A stretch of DNA of 64,000 nt from JAQVCM01 sp040403095. Its GTDB lineage: Bacteria > Bacteroidota > Bacteroidia > Flavobacteriales_D > Crocinitomicaceae. The notes beneath the pieces were generated by a model, which was given only the letters and a program-made list of their open reading frames with translations, had not been told where the DNA came from and did no database searches. A program made the translations under genes and the position numbers. Where the stretch lies: NCBI GenBank assembly GCA_040403095.1, contig JBBALI010000001.1, positions 1 to 64,000 of the forward strand, read 5' to 3'. This document shows, piece by piece, positions 55,324 through 63,152 of this stretch. Every line of letters begins with the position of its first letter. Position 1 is the stretch's first letter.

Positions 55324-56010
55324 CTATTTCTTCTTCGTGAAAATCGCATCACTCAAGCCAGTATTCACTTTGTAATCTGTCAACGTTATCGTAATCAAAC
55401 CTTTGTTACCAGGTTTGGTTTTCTTCTCCGCCTTTGTTTTATTGATATCGGCAGCAACACTTTTTGGAAGTTTGAAGGCTTTCACGTCAATCTCAAAAAC
55501 AAGTTGACTCGGTAAACCAAAAGCCACTTTGTCGCCATACGTATAGGTCGTGGTAACGGAACCGTTGGTTTTGGTGGTGATTTGCGATTTAATAATAACC
55601 GAACGTTTTGTGTCGATCCATAACTTTGCAAGTACGATTTCACTGTTTTCACCAGTGGGAACGACGTTGATCAATTTTGTCATTACGCCAGCAATTTTTG
55701 CCGAGTCGCCGGCAACAGCCAAGTAGGAATTCTTGTTCGCCAGGAAACCGTTGATTTCCGTGAATCCTTGTTTGGGTAGGATGACAATCCCCTTCGAAAC
55801 TACTTTGAACTTATCTTTCTGCTTGAAATAGATAGTCGCTTTCGAAGGTAAGATTTTAATCATGGGAATGTTTGCTTTCACATTAGCAGTCACCGTGTAA
55901 TCCTTCACTGTATTCAGCTTTGTTACAACTTTGCTCAAAATATCATTCGCTTCTTGAGCTATAACGCCAAATTGAACTGCGATGATTAAAAGGGTAAGGA
56001 ACTTTTTCAT
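55324..56010 (-). CDS. LolA-like lipoprotein-sorting/carrier protein
   Basis: This 228-residue periplasmic protein has a signal peptide (about 1-18, VQFGVIAQ). The sequence DILSKVVTKLNTVKDYTVTANVK and many beta strands with hydrophobic faces recall the half-barrel LolA fold (outer membrane lipoprotein-sorting protein). The last 60 residues are Lys-rich (NKTKAEKKTKPGNK). It is the last gene of the ABC-2 operon and overlaps the permease stop by one nucleotide. It might carry a hydrophobic molecule for the transporter, but that is inference. Confidence 0.7.
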   Translation of the reverse strand: MKKFLTLLIIAVQFGVIAQEANDILSKVVTKLNTVKDYTVTANVKANIPMIKILPSKATIYFKQKDKFKVVSKGIVILPKQGFTEINGFLANKNSYLAVAGDSAKIAGVMTKLINVVPTGENSEIVLAKLWIDTKRSVIIKSQITTKTNGSVTTTYTYGDKVAFGLPSQLVFEIDVKAFKLPKSVAADINKTKAEKKTKPGNKGLITITLTDYKVNTGLSDAIFTKKK

Positions 56011-56852
56011 CAGGATGTAATGTCTTTTTTATTGAATTTGTAAACAGCAATTGCTACGAGTAAAATGTTGTGAACTACCAGAATGACAATCGATTTCATA
56101 ATCGCAGAAAAAGGGACAGGATCTTCAAAGAAACTGCGCCAAGATGCCATGTGTGTGGTGAAAAGATAGGGTTTTATGTTGTCGAATACGGTAACATCCA
56201 GACTGCCAATGATGGTAAACAAAATAATGATGGCCATCGTGGAGACAATGGGTCCAATTGAGTTTTCTGCAAATGCAGACAATGCGATGGAGAGTGTTGA
56301 AACGGTTAAAAGTGCCAAAAACGCAACACAGAACCCAAGGCCAAAACGCCACAGAATATCGGCGTCTTGCAAGATGACTAAACCATCACTGTTGAGTACA
56401 ATTAAATCGCCGGTTCCAAAAATTTGCCTTGAAACGAACAAAGCAAAAAAGCCAAGCCATAATGTCAAAAATAAGGTGTACATGGCACCAGCAATGAATT
56501 TCGATAAAACAATTTGCGTGCGTGAAATTGGTTTTGTCGCCAACATGCGAATTGTTCCCATAGCTGCTTCACCTGAAATGAGATCGCCTGTAACCAAAGC
56601 AACCAATAAAGGAATGTGTACAATCAACATTTGCAAAATGATAAAGGCAATTAGGTTTCCATTCAAAACATCCCCATTGAAGGTCAAAGTCTGCTCGAAA
56701 GAGGAAGTAACAAATGAAATGATTGACCGTCCATCTGCTTTCATTGCAAAAATGATGATTCCGACAAGTAGAGTCAAAGCGCCGATTCCTAAATAACTTC
56801 GGGGTTTCGAAAGTATTTTAATAAACTCGTTGTATGTATTTTTTAGTAACAT
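56010..56852 (-). CDS. ABC-2-type transporter permease
   Basis: This 280-residue membrane protein has about six transmembrane segments; residues NTYNEFIKILSKPRSYLGI at the start and LISGEAAMGTIRMLATKPISRTQIVLSKFIAG with the conserved Glu are the ABC-2 hallmark. The last segment is VILVVHNILLVAIAVYKF. It lies 1 nt after the ATPase gene. Substrate unknown; such systems often export lipids, polysaccharides or peptides. Confidence 0.9.
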   Translation of the reverse strand: MLLKNTYNEFIKILSKPRSYLGIGALTLLVGIIIFAMKADGRSIISFVTSSFEQTLTFNGDVLNGNLIAFIILQMLIVHIPLLVALVTGDLISGEAAMGTIRMLATKPISRTQIVLSKFIAGAMYTLFLTLWLGFFALFVSRQIFGTGDLIVLNSDGLVILQDADILWRFGLGFCVAFLALLTVSTLSIALSAFAENSIGPIVSTMAIIILFTIIGSLDVTVFDNIKPYLFTTHMASWRSFFEDPVPFSAIMKSIVILVVHNILLVAIAVYKFNKKDITS

Positions 56853-56853
56853 C

Positions 56854-57768
56854 TTATGCTTGTATGATTTTCATGAAATAATCCTCTAATTTGCGTGTTG
56901 GTTCGATGGCGTGCACATCTATGTTGTTGCTGAACAAGAGACGACCGAGTTCAGGAACCAACTCTTTAACGAACGTAACTTCTAATTCTCGATCGGAATT
57001 GATTTTAAAAATCGTTTCTGGATATGCCTTTTGCAAGAGTTCGGCAACTTCAGCTGCATTGTCCACTTCGATGCGCACAAGCAATTCTTGCGTATTCAAC
57101 AAATCGCTCACACTGCCTTCCACGATTGAACGACCTTGGTTGATAATCACCATTCTGTTGGCTATCAATTCTATTTCCGATAATTGATGAGAAGATAAAA
57201 GGATTGTTTTGTTTTGTTCATTTTTGAGTCTTAAAATCAAATTACGAATTTCAATGATTCCTTGCGGATCCAAACCAGTAGTTGGTTCGTCTAAAATGAT
57301 CAAATCTGGTTTGTGTAAAAGTGTCTGCGCAATGCCCAACCGTTGCTTCATCCCATGAGAGAAACCACCCAATTTATGCTTGCCACGATCGCCTAAACCA
57401 ACGAATTCCAGCATTTCTTGAATTTCCTTTTTAGAAACAACTGCTCCAGAAACACGTGCAAAAATTTCAAGGTTCTTTTGTGCCGACAAGTATTTATAAA
57501 AATCAGGTTTTTCAATGATGCTGCCAATATTCGATAAAATGGCTGACCGATTCGTCTTGAATGACTTCCCAAACAGTTCAATCGATCCAGCATCCGGCGT
57601 GATCAAGGATAAAAGACAACGAATTGTCGTACTTTTTCCAGCACCATTCGGACCAAGAAAACCAAACACATCTCCCCTATTAACGCTGAAAGAAACATCC
57701 TTCACCGCTTCAAACGTACCAAAGCGCTTCGCCAAATGTTCAACTTTGATTATCGTTTCGCCTTCCAT
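56854..57768 (-). CDS. ABC transporter ATPase (ABC-2 system)
   Basis: This ATPase, about 305 residues, has Walker A GPNGAGKSTTIRCL, Q-loop region, signature GFSHGMKQRLGIAQTLL, Walker B LIILDEPTTGLDPQG and switch His in ILLSSHQLSEIE. The C-terminal 90 residues are a regulatory extension. I use the ATG at 57768 (MEGETIIKVEHLAKRFG); the TTG five codons upstream is inside the -7 element of the promoter at 57781-57811. It is first in the operon with permease and LolA-like genes. Confidence 0.94.
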   Translation of the reverse strand: MEGETIIKVEHLAKRFGTFEAVKDVSFSVNRGDVFGFLGPNGAGKSTTIRCLLSLITPDAGSIELFGKSFKTNRSAILSNIGSIIEKPDFYKYLSAQKNLEIFARVSGAVVSKKEIQEMLEFVGLGDRGKHKLGGFSHGMKQRLGIAQTLLHKPDLIILDEPTTGLDPQGIIEIRNLILRLKNEQNKTILLSSHQLSEIELIANRMVIINQGRSIVEGSVSDLLNTQELLVRIEVDNAAEVAELLQKAYPETIFKINSDRELEVTFVKELVPELGRLLFSNNIDVHAIEPTRKLEDYFMKIIQA

Positions 57769-57780
57769 ATTTAAATAAAA

Positions 57781-57811
57781 CAAAATTACGTTTATTTTCT
57801 AAAGAAATCAA
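57781..57811 (-). promoter_or_regulatory. Promoter of the ABC-2/LolA-like operon
   Basis: Minus-strand TTG (57811-57809), a 20-nt spacer and TAATTTTG (57788-57781), followed 12 nt later by the ATG. Leader is only about 7-10 nt. Confidence 0.6.
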
Positions 57812-57816
57812 TATGA

Positions 57817-57987
57817 GAAAAAGCTGATAGAACTTATCTGCGAGAACTAGCCAAAATCAAAATCTACGTGAGGTTTGGAGTGCAAAATGATGGAAGAATT
57901 TTTGATATTATTTTTGAAAATAAATCATGTTATACTTCTAATTATGAAGAAATTATTATTGAACTTTTTAATAAAATGTTCAAATAG
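57817..57987 (+). pseudogene. Short ORF fragment, possibly a TonB C-terminal remnant
   Basis: An open frame of 56 codons from stop to stop reads as sensible protein, including YVRFGVQNDGRIFDIIF and a Glu/Phe-rich end YEEIIIELFNKMFK. This pattern (strand, V-x-x-DG-x-I-x-D, then helix) resembles the TonB C-terminal domain. No ATG is near its N-terminal side; only CTG or GTG could start it. It is therefore most likely a decayed gene end. It fills the gene-free DNA between 57784 and 58116; nothing else is seen there. Confidence 0.4.
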
Positions 57988-58116
57988 ATTCCTGCTTAGC
58001 AAAATGGATAAAAAGTTAAATCATAAAAAGAATCCCAATTAAAATAGAAATTTAAGTTTGTTTGTAGTTAAAAAAGCAAAAAAAAACATCATCCTCCTAT
58101 CAAAGTTTTCCGACTT

Positions 58117-58746
58117 TCAATGCTTCCCGCCATGACCACCGCCACCTTTTCCACCATGTCCACCGCCAGAACTTCCACCGCCTTTTTGACCGCCTCCATT
58201 TCCGTGATTTCCGCCTCCATTACTCTGTTTTTCAATGTGATGCTCTGGACTTTTTAATTTTACAGGCGCATTTTGTTTTGGACGAGGAGTTGGTTTTGGT
58301 GTTGGACGTGGAGTAGGTTTTGGCACTGGACGAGGCGAAGTTGCGTGAGGCTTCACTTTTCCGGGTTTTGAACCAATGTTTCTTTGAGTTTTTCCGTGAT
58401 AACCTTTATAGTATCTGGTTCGATGAGTGTGAAAATGTCCATAAGGATTGTGTCCATGATAACCATTTAAAACTACTTTGTAGCCACCGTATAAATCATA
58501 ATTTCTATATCGATAAGGCAAATACGTTCTTCTGATCCAAACGCCGTTATAGATGTAAATGAACATGTTGGTATTGATGTCGTAATACGTTTCTATATCG
58601 GGCAAATAGTAATATTGAACATTGCTATATCCAGCAGGACCCCAATTAGGCGCTGTTCCAATTTTGACGTTGACGTTGACTTGAGAAATGGATTGGAAAG
58701 CAAACACTAAGGTTACAATCACCATTAAATTTTTAAGAATTTTCAA
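58117..58746 (-). CDS. Exported Pro/Gly/His-rich low-complexity protein
   Basis: This 209-residue protein has a signal peptide (about 1-22, VFAFQSISQ) and a Tyr-rich folded part (YSNVQYYYLPDIETYYD to about residue 110). It then has a Pro/Thr/Lys repeat (PKPTPRPTPKPTPRPK, about 140-155) and a Gly/His tail (GGGNHGNGGGQKGGG to GGHGGKH). Likely an extracytoplasmic protein, perhaps cell-surface or matrix; the Gly/His tail could bind metal or be structural, but nothing shows this. The TTG at 58746 is the only start that keeps the positive N-region of the signal peptide. Confidence 0.7.
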   Translation of the reverse strand: MKILKNLMVIVTLVFAFQSISQVNVNVKIGTAPNWGPAGYSNVQYYYLPDIETYYDINTNMFIYIYNGVWIRRTYLPYRYRNYDLYGGYKVVLNGYHGHNPYGHFHTHRTRYYKGYHGKTQRNIGSKPGKVKPHATSPRPVPKPTPRPTPKPTPRPKQNAPVKLKSPEHHIEKQSNGGGNHGNGGGQKGGGSSGGGHGGKGGGGHGGKH

Positions 58747-58758
58747 ATGGATTATAAT

Positions 58759-58786
58759 TAAAAAGTGAAAGAATATTCACTTTTTA
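58759..58786 (-). promoter_or_regulatory. Hairpin at the 5' end of the Pro/Gly/His-rich gene mRNA
   Basis: Arms TAAAAAGTGAA and TTCACTTTTTA (58759-58769 and 58776-58786) form an 11-bp stem with a 6-nt loop, 12 nt before the TTG start. With the -7 element at 58788-58795 the stem falls at the very start of the transcript. Confidence 0.55.
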
Positions 58787-58787
58787 A

Positions 58788-58795
58788 CAAATTTA
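58788..58795 (-). promoter_or_regulatory. -7 element of the Pro/Gly/His-rich gene
   Basis: TAAATTTG on the minus strand, directly upstream of the 5' hairpin. No -33 TTG at the usual spacing. Confidence 0.4.
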
Positions 58796-58849
58796 GTATT
58801 TAGCAAAAGAAAAATACTTACATAATTGAGTCCAAAACTTACATAATTC

Positions 58850-59221
58850 TCACAAATTCACCTTATAAACATCCGTTTTATTTCTTCTAATGTTTTTCAC
58901 AGAAAATCCACCTGGTTCAGGGATTTTTTCCATCATTGAAAAGACCTTGCAATTGGCTGGTAAACTTTTGAAAATGAGCGTGAATCTAAAAAAACCGTTG
59001 TGCATCACCATCGTCCATTGTGGTGCGAGTGAAATGCCGTCCCAAAACATCAATTGGATTTCAGTGCCGTCTTCTGTCACTAAATAAGTAGTTTTCCAAA
59101 TACGCATGCCCATTCCTCGTTCACAAGGAATTGCACAATGAACAATCACTTGTTTTTCTTCGAAAACCATTGGTTTTACGCTGACTTTGACTTTCTTTTT
59201 GGGCGCTACAAGTGTGGACAT
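58850..59221 (-). CDS. Conserved-looking hypothetical protein
   Basis: This 123-residue protein begins with a Lys-rich lead (MSTLVAPKKKVKVSVKPMVF) and continues with strands such as EEKQVIVHCAIPCERG and RIWKTTYLVTEDGTEIQLMFWDG. No signal peptide. The mixture of strands and conserved-style aromatics suggests a small single domain. I do not recognise the family. It stands alone with the same orientation as its neighbours. Confidence 0.6.
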   Translation of the reverse strand: MSTLVAPKKKVKVSVKPMVFEEKQVIVHCAIPCERGMGMRIWKTTYLVTEDGTEIQLMFWDGISLAPQWTMVMHNGFFRFTLIFKSLPANCKVFSMMEKIPEPGGFSVKNIRRNKTDVYKVNL

Positions 59222-59257
59222 TTTACTTATTTAAATGCATTGCGAAGTTAACAATTT

Positions 59258-60382
59258 TCACTTCTTTGACAAAAATCCCCAGTAGGTCGAACGATTGAGT
59301 GCGTGAATGGAAGCTTCGGGATAGAAATTTTTGAAACTTACAGGAAATTTGGGTTTTTTGCGTTTGTCCCAAATTGATTTATAGGCGGAAATTTTTTGAT
59401 CTTTTACTTCAATAAAATCCATTTGCTGCTTGGTGTGCGTCCGCCAAAATGAATACTGACATGGATTTTCTTGCTGCTGATTCCATTTGATTCGCTCCGA
59501 AATAAGCCAATTTTTCCAAAGCATATCCACGTCATTCCTCAAGTCAATTTCGTTGAAATTTTTGATAATTGCATTGCGGATTCCGTTGTCCACAAAATAA
59601 ACACAGTGCGTCTTTTTCAATTCATATTTATGTCCATTGTAAAACGATGGAATCTTAATCAATATAAAAGCTTTTTCAAGTAAATCGATGTAGCGTTCCA
59701 CAGTTTCGTTGTCCAAGCCAGCTTTGAAGCCAATTTCGTTGTAAGAAATCGGTTCGCCAATTTGAAACGCCAAAGCTTGCAACATTTTGAGTAATTTTTC
59801 GGCCTTGTTGATTCTTTCGTTTGGACTCAAATTGGTAAAAATCGCATCTTCCAACAAATTGAGAAGAAAATTTTCAGCATCCGCAGGATTTTCAATCACT
59901 TGGGAATAATTTCCATAAATCAATCGCTGCGCAATGTTTTTGTCAAACTCAACTATGCCTTGCTGATTGGCTAACTCTTGAAAAAGCAAAGGATAAAGTC
60001 GAAGCTCCAAACCTTGCATTTGCAAAACTTCGCGTAAAACTTCGTCTAAAATCGGTTCGAAAGAACAATTCAAAATCAAATTGATTGGATAATCTTTAAA
60101 TAAAACTTCCTCAATAATGGTTTGTAAATGAATCAAATATTGCGCGTCTTGAATGACGATGTATTTGTAATTTTCAAAGATGGTTTTCAAACTTGCTTCA
60201 GTCGGATTTTCAAGCGATTTTTTGGTTTTTTTCTGATTGGCATCCAAGTGCAAAATTTCATCAGGACTTGAAATCACGTTTTCAATCAATTGCGTTTTGC
60301 CGACACTTTTAGGTCCAAGAAGCAATAATATTTTGTTGTTTTCAATGTGCTGTTTTACTTTTTCTTGCAATTGCCTTTCCAT
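59258..60382 (-). CDS. AAA-family ATPase with DUF4143
   Basis: This 374-residue protein has Walker A LGPKSVGKTQLIEN (about 19-32) and a Walker B-like strand YIVIQDAQYL. The middle is a helical linker with FQELANQQGIVEFD and a winged-helix-like segment (GEPISYNEIGFKAGLDNETVERYIDLLEKAFIL). The C-terminal DUF4143 region has YFVDNGIRNAIIKNF and a nuclease-like FIEVKDQKISAYKSIWDKRK (PD-(D/E)XK style E-x-K). Members of this family occur widely in Bacteroidota; function is not settled. A -7 element TATTTTTG at 60408-60415 may drive it. Confidence 0.88.
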   Translation of the reverse strand: MERQLQEKVKQHIENNKILLLLGPKSVGKTQLIENVISSPDEILHLDANQKKTKKSLENPTEASLKTIFENYKYIVIQDAQYLIHLQTIIEEVLFKDYPINLILNCSFEPILDEVLREVLQMQGLELRLYPLLFQELANQQGIVEFDKNIAQRLIYGNYSQVIENPADAENFLLNLLEDAIFTNLSPNERINKAEKLLKMLQALAFQIGEPISYNEIGFKAGLDNETVERYIDLLEKAFILIKIPSFYNGHKYELKKTHCVYFVDNGIRNAIIKNFNEIDLRNDVDMLWKNWLISERIKWNQQQENPCQYSFWRTHTKQQMDFIEVKDQKISAYKSIWDKRKKPKFPVSFKNFYPEASIHALNRSTYWGFLSKK

Positions 60383-60491
60383 CGTTTTTTGAAAAAATTA
60401 TTCCTTTCAAAAATACAGAATTTCGCAGTTTTACCTCGTTTTTTGATTGATTTTTGCGAAAATTGTTGATAAGTTTAGTTTTGGTGAGCAA

Positions 60492-61730
60492 TTAAAACGT
60501 CACTACTCGGTCAAAAAATTTCTTGTATCTATCTGAATTCATGAACTTATTTCCGCCGTAACATGTCAATTTAAACAATTGGTCTTTGTAGATAAAAACC
60601 CTACGCCAACAATCGCCTAATCCGTAAATATTGGCAATTCCTTCGAAAGCTTGAATGTCGTTTGAAATGATGATTTCTTTAATGTTTGAGGCTTGAGAAG
60701 TGTAAAATAAATCATCGACTTTGTCACTTAAAACAGTGAAATTATCTATAGGCAAAACTTCGATGATATACGTATTTCCTTGTCCCATTTCTTGGTACAC
60801 GATTTTGAAATTTTTGGCAGTTGTATCTACTTTGGGCATTCCGCCAAAAACTGCGGAGAAATGATGTGTGGTATCGGTAAAGAGAAAAGTATTGAATTTA
60901 CGCAAAGTAATTTCTGACTTTGTTGGTTTATCAGAAAAAGTCGCGCCAACTTGTCTAACCGTGTAACCTTTGTTTTTCAAGAGCTGAATTATTCCTTCTT
61001 TTCCAGCCAAATGTGCTGCGCCTACTGCGACAAACAAACTGTGTTTTCTGCAAAGGGAATCGATTCCTTTTGCCATCAAAATATTTCGGTTGGTGATCAA
61101 CAAATTGTAGGCATTCGCTGAAACGGCCAATTGTGCTTTCAAAGATTGTCGCATTGTTTCAATATCACCACTTAAATAAGTTTGCAAAATATTTTCCTCA
61201 CTCAACGAAAGCGTGCTGATGCTGAATTGTTTGTAATTTTGATAAGTAATGTTTTCATACGCATCCATTTGTGATTGTACACTTTCTAAAGGGAAAAATT
61301 TCTTGCCGCTATTATACGCAATTTGCTGAAAGTAAGCATCTAAAAACTGTGGACGACCATTTTCATTTCCGTACTTGGTGGATGAAGCTTTTTTGTTGGA
61401 AGTATATGGTTTTCCGTTGGCGTCAATTTCCAATTGAATTTTCTCGTCTCGGGAATCATACAAGGTAAACAAACTGTAGATATCTGCTTCTAAAACAATG
61501 GCTTCTGCGTTTAGAATTGCAGAAAATGTGCTGTCTGAAAATTCAAACAATCTCGTATCGTTGGAATGATAACTGCCAAAAAGGTAACTTGGTTTTTTGA
61601 GTCCTTTCCCAGAAATCTGCCAAAGCAATTGATTGTCAGGGTCATATTGCTGAGAAATTCCACATACGCCAAATAGTCCAACGAAAACCGCTGAGAGCCA
61701 AATGTGAATATGGAAGATTGATTTTACCAT
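60492..61730 (-). CDS. TraB/GumN family exported protein
   Basis: This 412-residue protein has a signal peptide (VFVGLFGVCGISQ) and the TraB/GumN domain: LWQISGKGLKKPSYLFGSYHSND (GxxH with downstream SND) and, about 150 residues later, LFVAVGAAHLAGKEGIIQLLKNKGYTV (GxxHxxG). The family is thought to be Tiki-like metalloproteases. The C-terminal 130 residues are a separate strand-rich part (VDDLFYTSQASNIKEIIIS). It is not near known partners. Confidence 0.85.
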   Translation of the reverse strand: MVKSIFHIHIWLSAVFVGLFGVCGISQQYDPDNQLLWQISGKGLKKPSYLFGSYHSNDTRLFEFSDSTFSAILNAEAIVLEADIYSLFTLYDSRDEKIQLEIDANGKPYTSNKKASSTKYGNENGRPQFLDAYFQQIAYNSGKKFFPLESVQSQMDAYENITYQNYKQFSISTLSLSEENILQTYLSGDIETMRQSLKAQLAVSANAYNLLITNRNILMAKGIDSLCRKHSLFVAVGAAHLAGKEGIIQLLKNKGYTVRQVGATFSDKPTKSEITLRKFNTFLFTDTTHHFSAVFGGMPKVDTTAKNFKIVYQEMGQGNTYIIEVLPIDNFTVLSDKVDDLFYTSQASNIKEIIISNDIQAFEGIANIYGLGDCWRRVFIYKDQLFKLTCYGGNKFMNSDRYKKFFDRVVTF

Positions 61731-61825
61731 TGAATTGATTCAATTGAGAAGAAAAACAGCAAATTAAGCGTCAATTACTACGAATGTAGTGAATTTTATG
61801 GCTTTGAAATATTTCTTCACAAAAA

Positions 61826-63061
61826 TTATAAACCTATAATCTGCTCAATATGATTATCTCCAAACGCATACGCCATATACGCCAACGAAGGAATTTGTTT
61901 GGTTAATATCACATTTCCACTTTTTCCTAGACTAATGGTTCCATGCGTTTCTGACAACCCCATGGCATATGCCGCATTGATTGTCAGCGCATTGATTGCT
62001 TCTTCTGGTGTCAATTTCATTTTGATGCAAGCCAAACTCATGACCACACCTAAATTTCCTGTTGGCGTTGTTCCTGGGTTGAAATCGCTCGCAAGCGCTA
62101 CGGGTAAATTGGCTTCAATCAACCTGCGCGCATCACCGAATGGAATGGAAATAAAGTGTGAACAACTGGGCAAAAGTGTGGGCATGCATTCGGAATTTTG
62201 AAGTGCAACAATATCATTTTCATCGATTTCTTCCAAATGATCTACCGACAAAGCGCCCAATTCAATTGCTTTTTGGATTCCGCCCATTACAGAAAATTGA
62301 TTCACATGTACTTTGGGAATTAGTCCATACTTTTTTCCTGCCAATAAAATTTCTTCCATTTCTTCAACAGAAAAATAATTTCTTTCGCAAAAAACATCGA
62401 TGTAATCAGCCAATTTTTCTTCTCCGATTATCGGCAACATTTCGTTAATAATCAAATCAATATAGCCGCGATGGTTTTCTTTATATTCTTTCGGAAAAGC
62501 ATGCGCACCCAAAAATGTCGCTTTGATTGGAATTCCAGCCGTTTGTTTCAATCGCTGAATCACGCGCAATATTTTGATTTCAGCTTCGACCGATAAGCCG
62601 TAACCCGATTTGATTTCAATGGCTCCTGTACCATAAGATTTGAGCAATTCAACCCGATTCATCACATCTTGATACAATTCATCTTCTGTTTTTTCGCCCA
62701 ATCTTCGCGCTGAATTGAGAATTCCACCGCCTTTCAAAGCGATTTCTTCGTAGGTTAGTCCTTTGATTCTATCTACAAATTCTTCTTCGCGACTTTTTGC
62801 AAAAACCAAGTGCGTATGAGAATCGCAAAATGCAGGTAAAACATATTTTCCGTCCGCATCAATGATTTCCAAATCTCGCCAATCAGCAATTCCGCCCCAT
62901 TCTTCCATGGTTCCGTAATCAACGATGACATTGTTTTCGATCGCCAAATACGCATTTTCAATCACAGGAAGTTCAGCCATGGCTTTCCCTTTTACCGTGT
63001 GAGCAAAATCTTCTCCCGCTTGAACAAGTCCTTTGATATTTTTGATTAGAATCTTTGACAT
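61826..63061 (-). CDS. hutI: Imidazolonepropionase
   Basis: This histidine-degradation enzyme hydrolyses imidazolonepropionate to formiminoglutamate. It is an amidohydrolase with metal ligands in CDSHTHLVFA (HxH), GAIEIKSGYGLSVEAE, the later His in KVHVNQFS and DHLEE, and the Asp in ALASDFNPGTTPT. It has 411 residues from the ATG at 63061; the TTG at 63079 is in the -7 region of the promoter. No other hut gene is in the window. Confidence 0.95.
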   Translation of the reverse strand: MSKILIKNIKGLVQAGEDFAHTVKGKAMAELPVIENAYLAIENNVIVDYGTMEEWGGIADWRDLEIIDADGKYVLPAFCDSHTHLVFAKSREEEFVDRIKGLTYEEIALKGGGILNSARRLGEKTEDELYQDVMNRVELLKSYGTGAIEIKSGYGLSVEAEIKILRVIQRLKQTAGIPIKATFLGAHAFPKEYKENHRGYIDLIINEMLPIIGEEKLADYIDVFCERNYFSVEEMEEILLAGKKYGLIPKVHVNQFSVMGGIQKAIELGALSVDHLEEIDENDIVALQNSECMPTLLPSCSHFISIPFGDARRLIEANLPVALASDFNPGTTPTGNLGVVMSLACIKMKLTPEEAINALTINAAYAMGLSETHGTISLGKSGNVILTKQIPSLAYMAYAFGDNHIEQIIGL

Positions 63062-63076
63062 ACTATGATTTTGATG

Positions 63077-63084
63077 CAAATTTA
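63077..63084 (-). promoter_or_regulatory. -7 element of hutI
   Basis: TAAATTTG on the minus strand, 15 nt before the ATG at 63061. No clear -33 element. Confidence 0.35.
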
Positions 63085-63090
63085 CTATTA

Positions 63091-63125
63091 AGAGTTGGAA
63101 ATAGAGAGTGAAGAGTTAAGAGTGA
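63091..63125. repeat. Heptamer tandem array AGAGTNA
   Basis: AGAGTTG (63091), a degenerate unit (63098), AGAGTGA (63105), AGAGTTA (63112) and AGAGTGA (63119) form a 7-nt-period array between the TonB receptor and hutI. Confidence 0.75.
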
Positions 63126-63152
63126 GGAGGAATTGATGGAAATGAATAATTC

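Noticed and set aside
56176..56796. 206-codon open frame on the plus strand inside the ABC-2 permease gene
   Set aside because: It is Lys/Met/Pro-rich without motifs, antisense to a clear permease, and has no promoter or neighbours that would use it.
61730..61743. Palindrome TTGAATTGATTCAA at the start of the TraB/GumN gene
   Set aside because: A 14-bp AT-rich palindrome with no promoter context; chance occurrence is likely.
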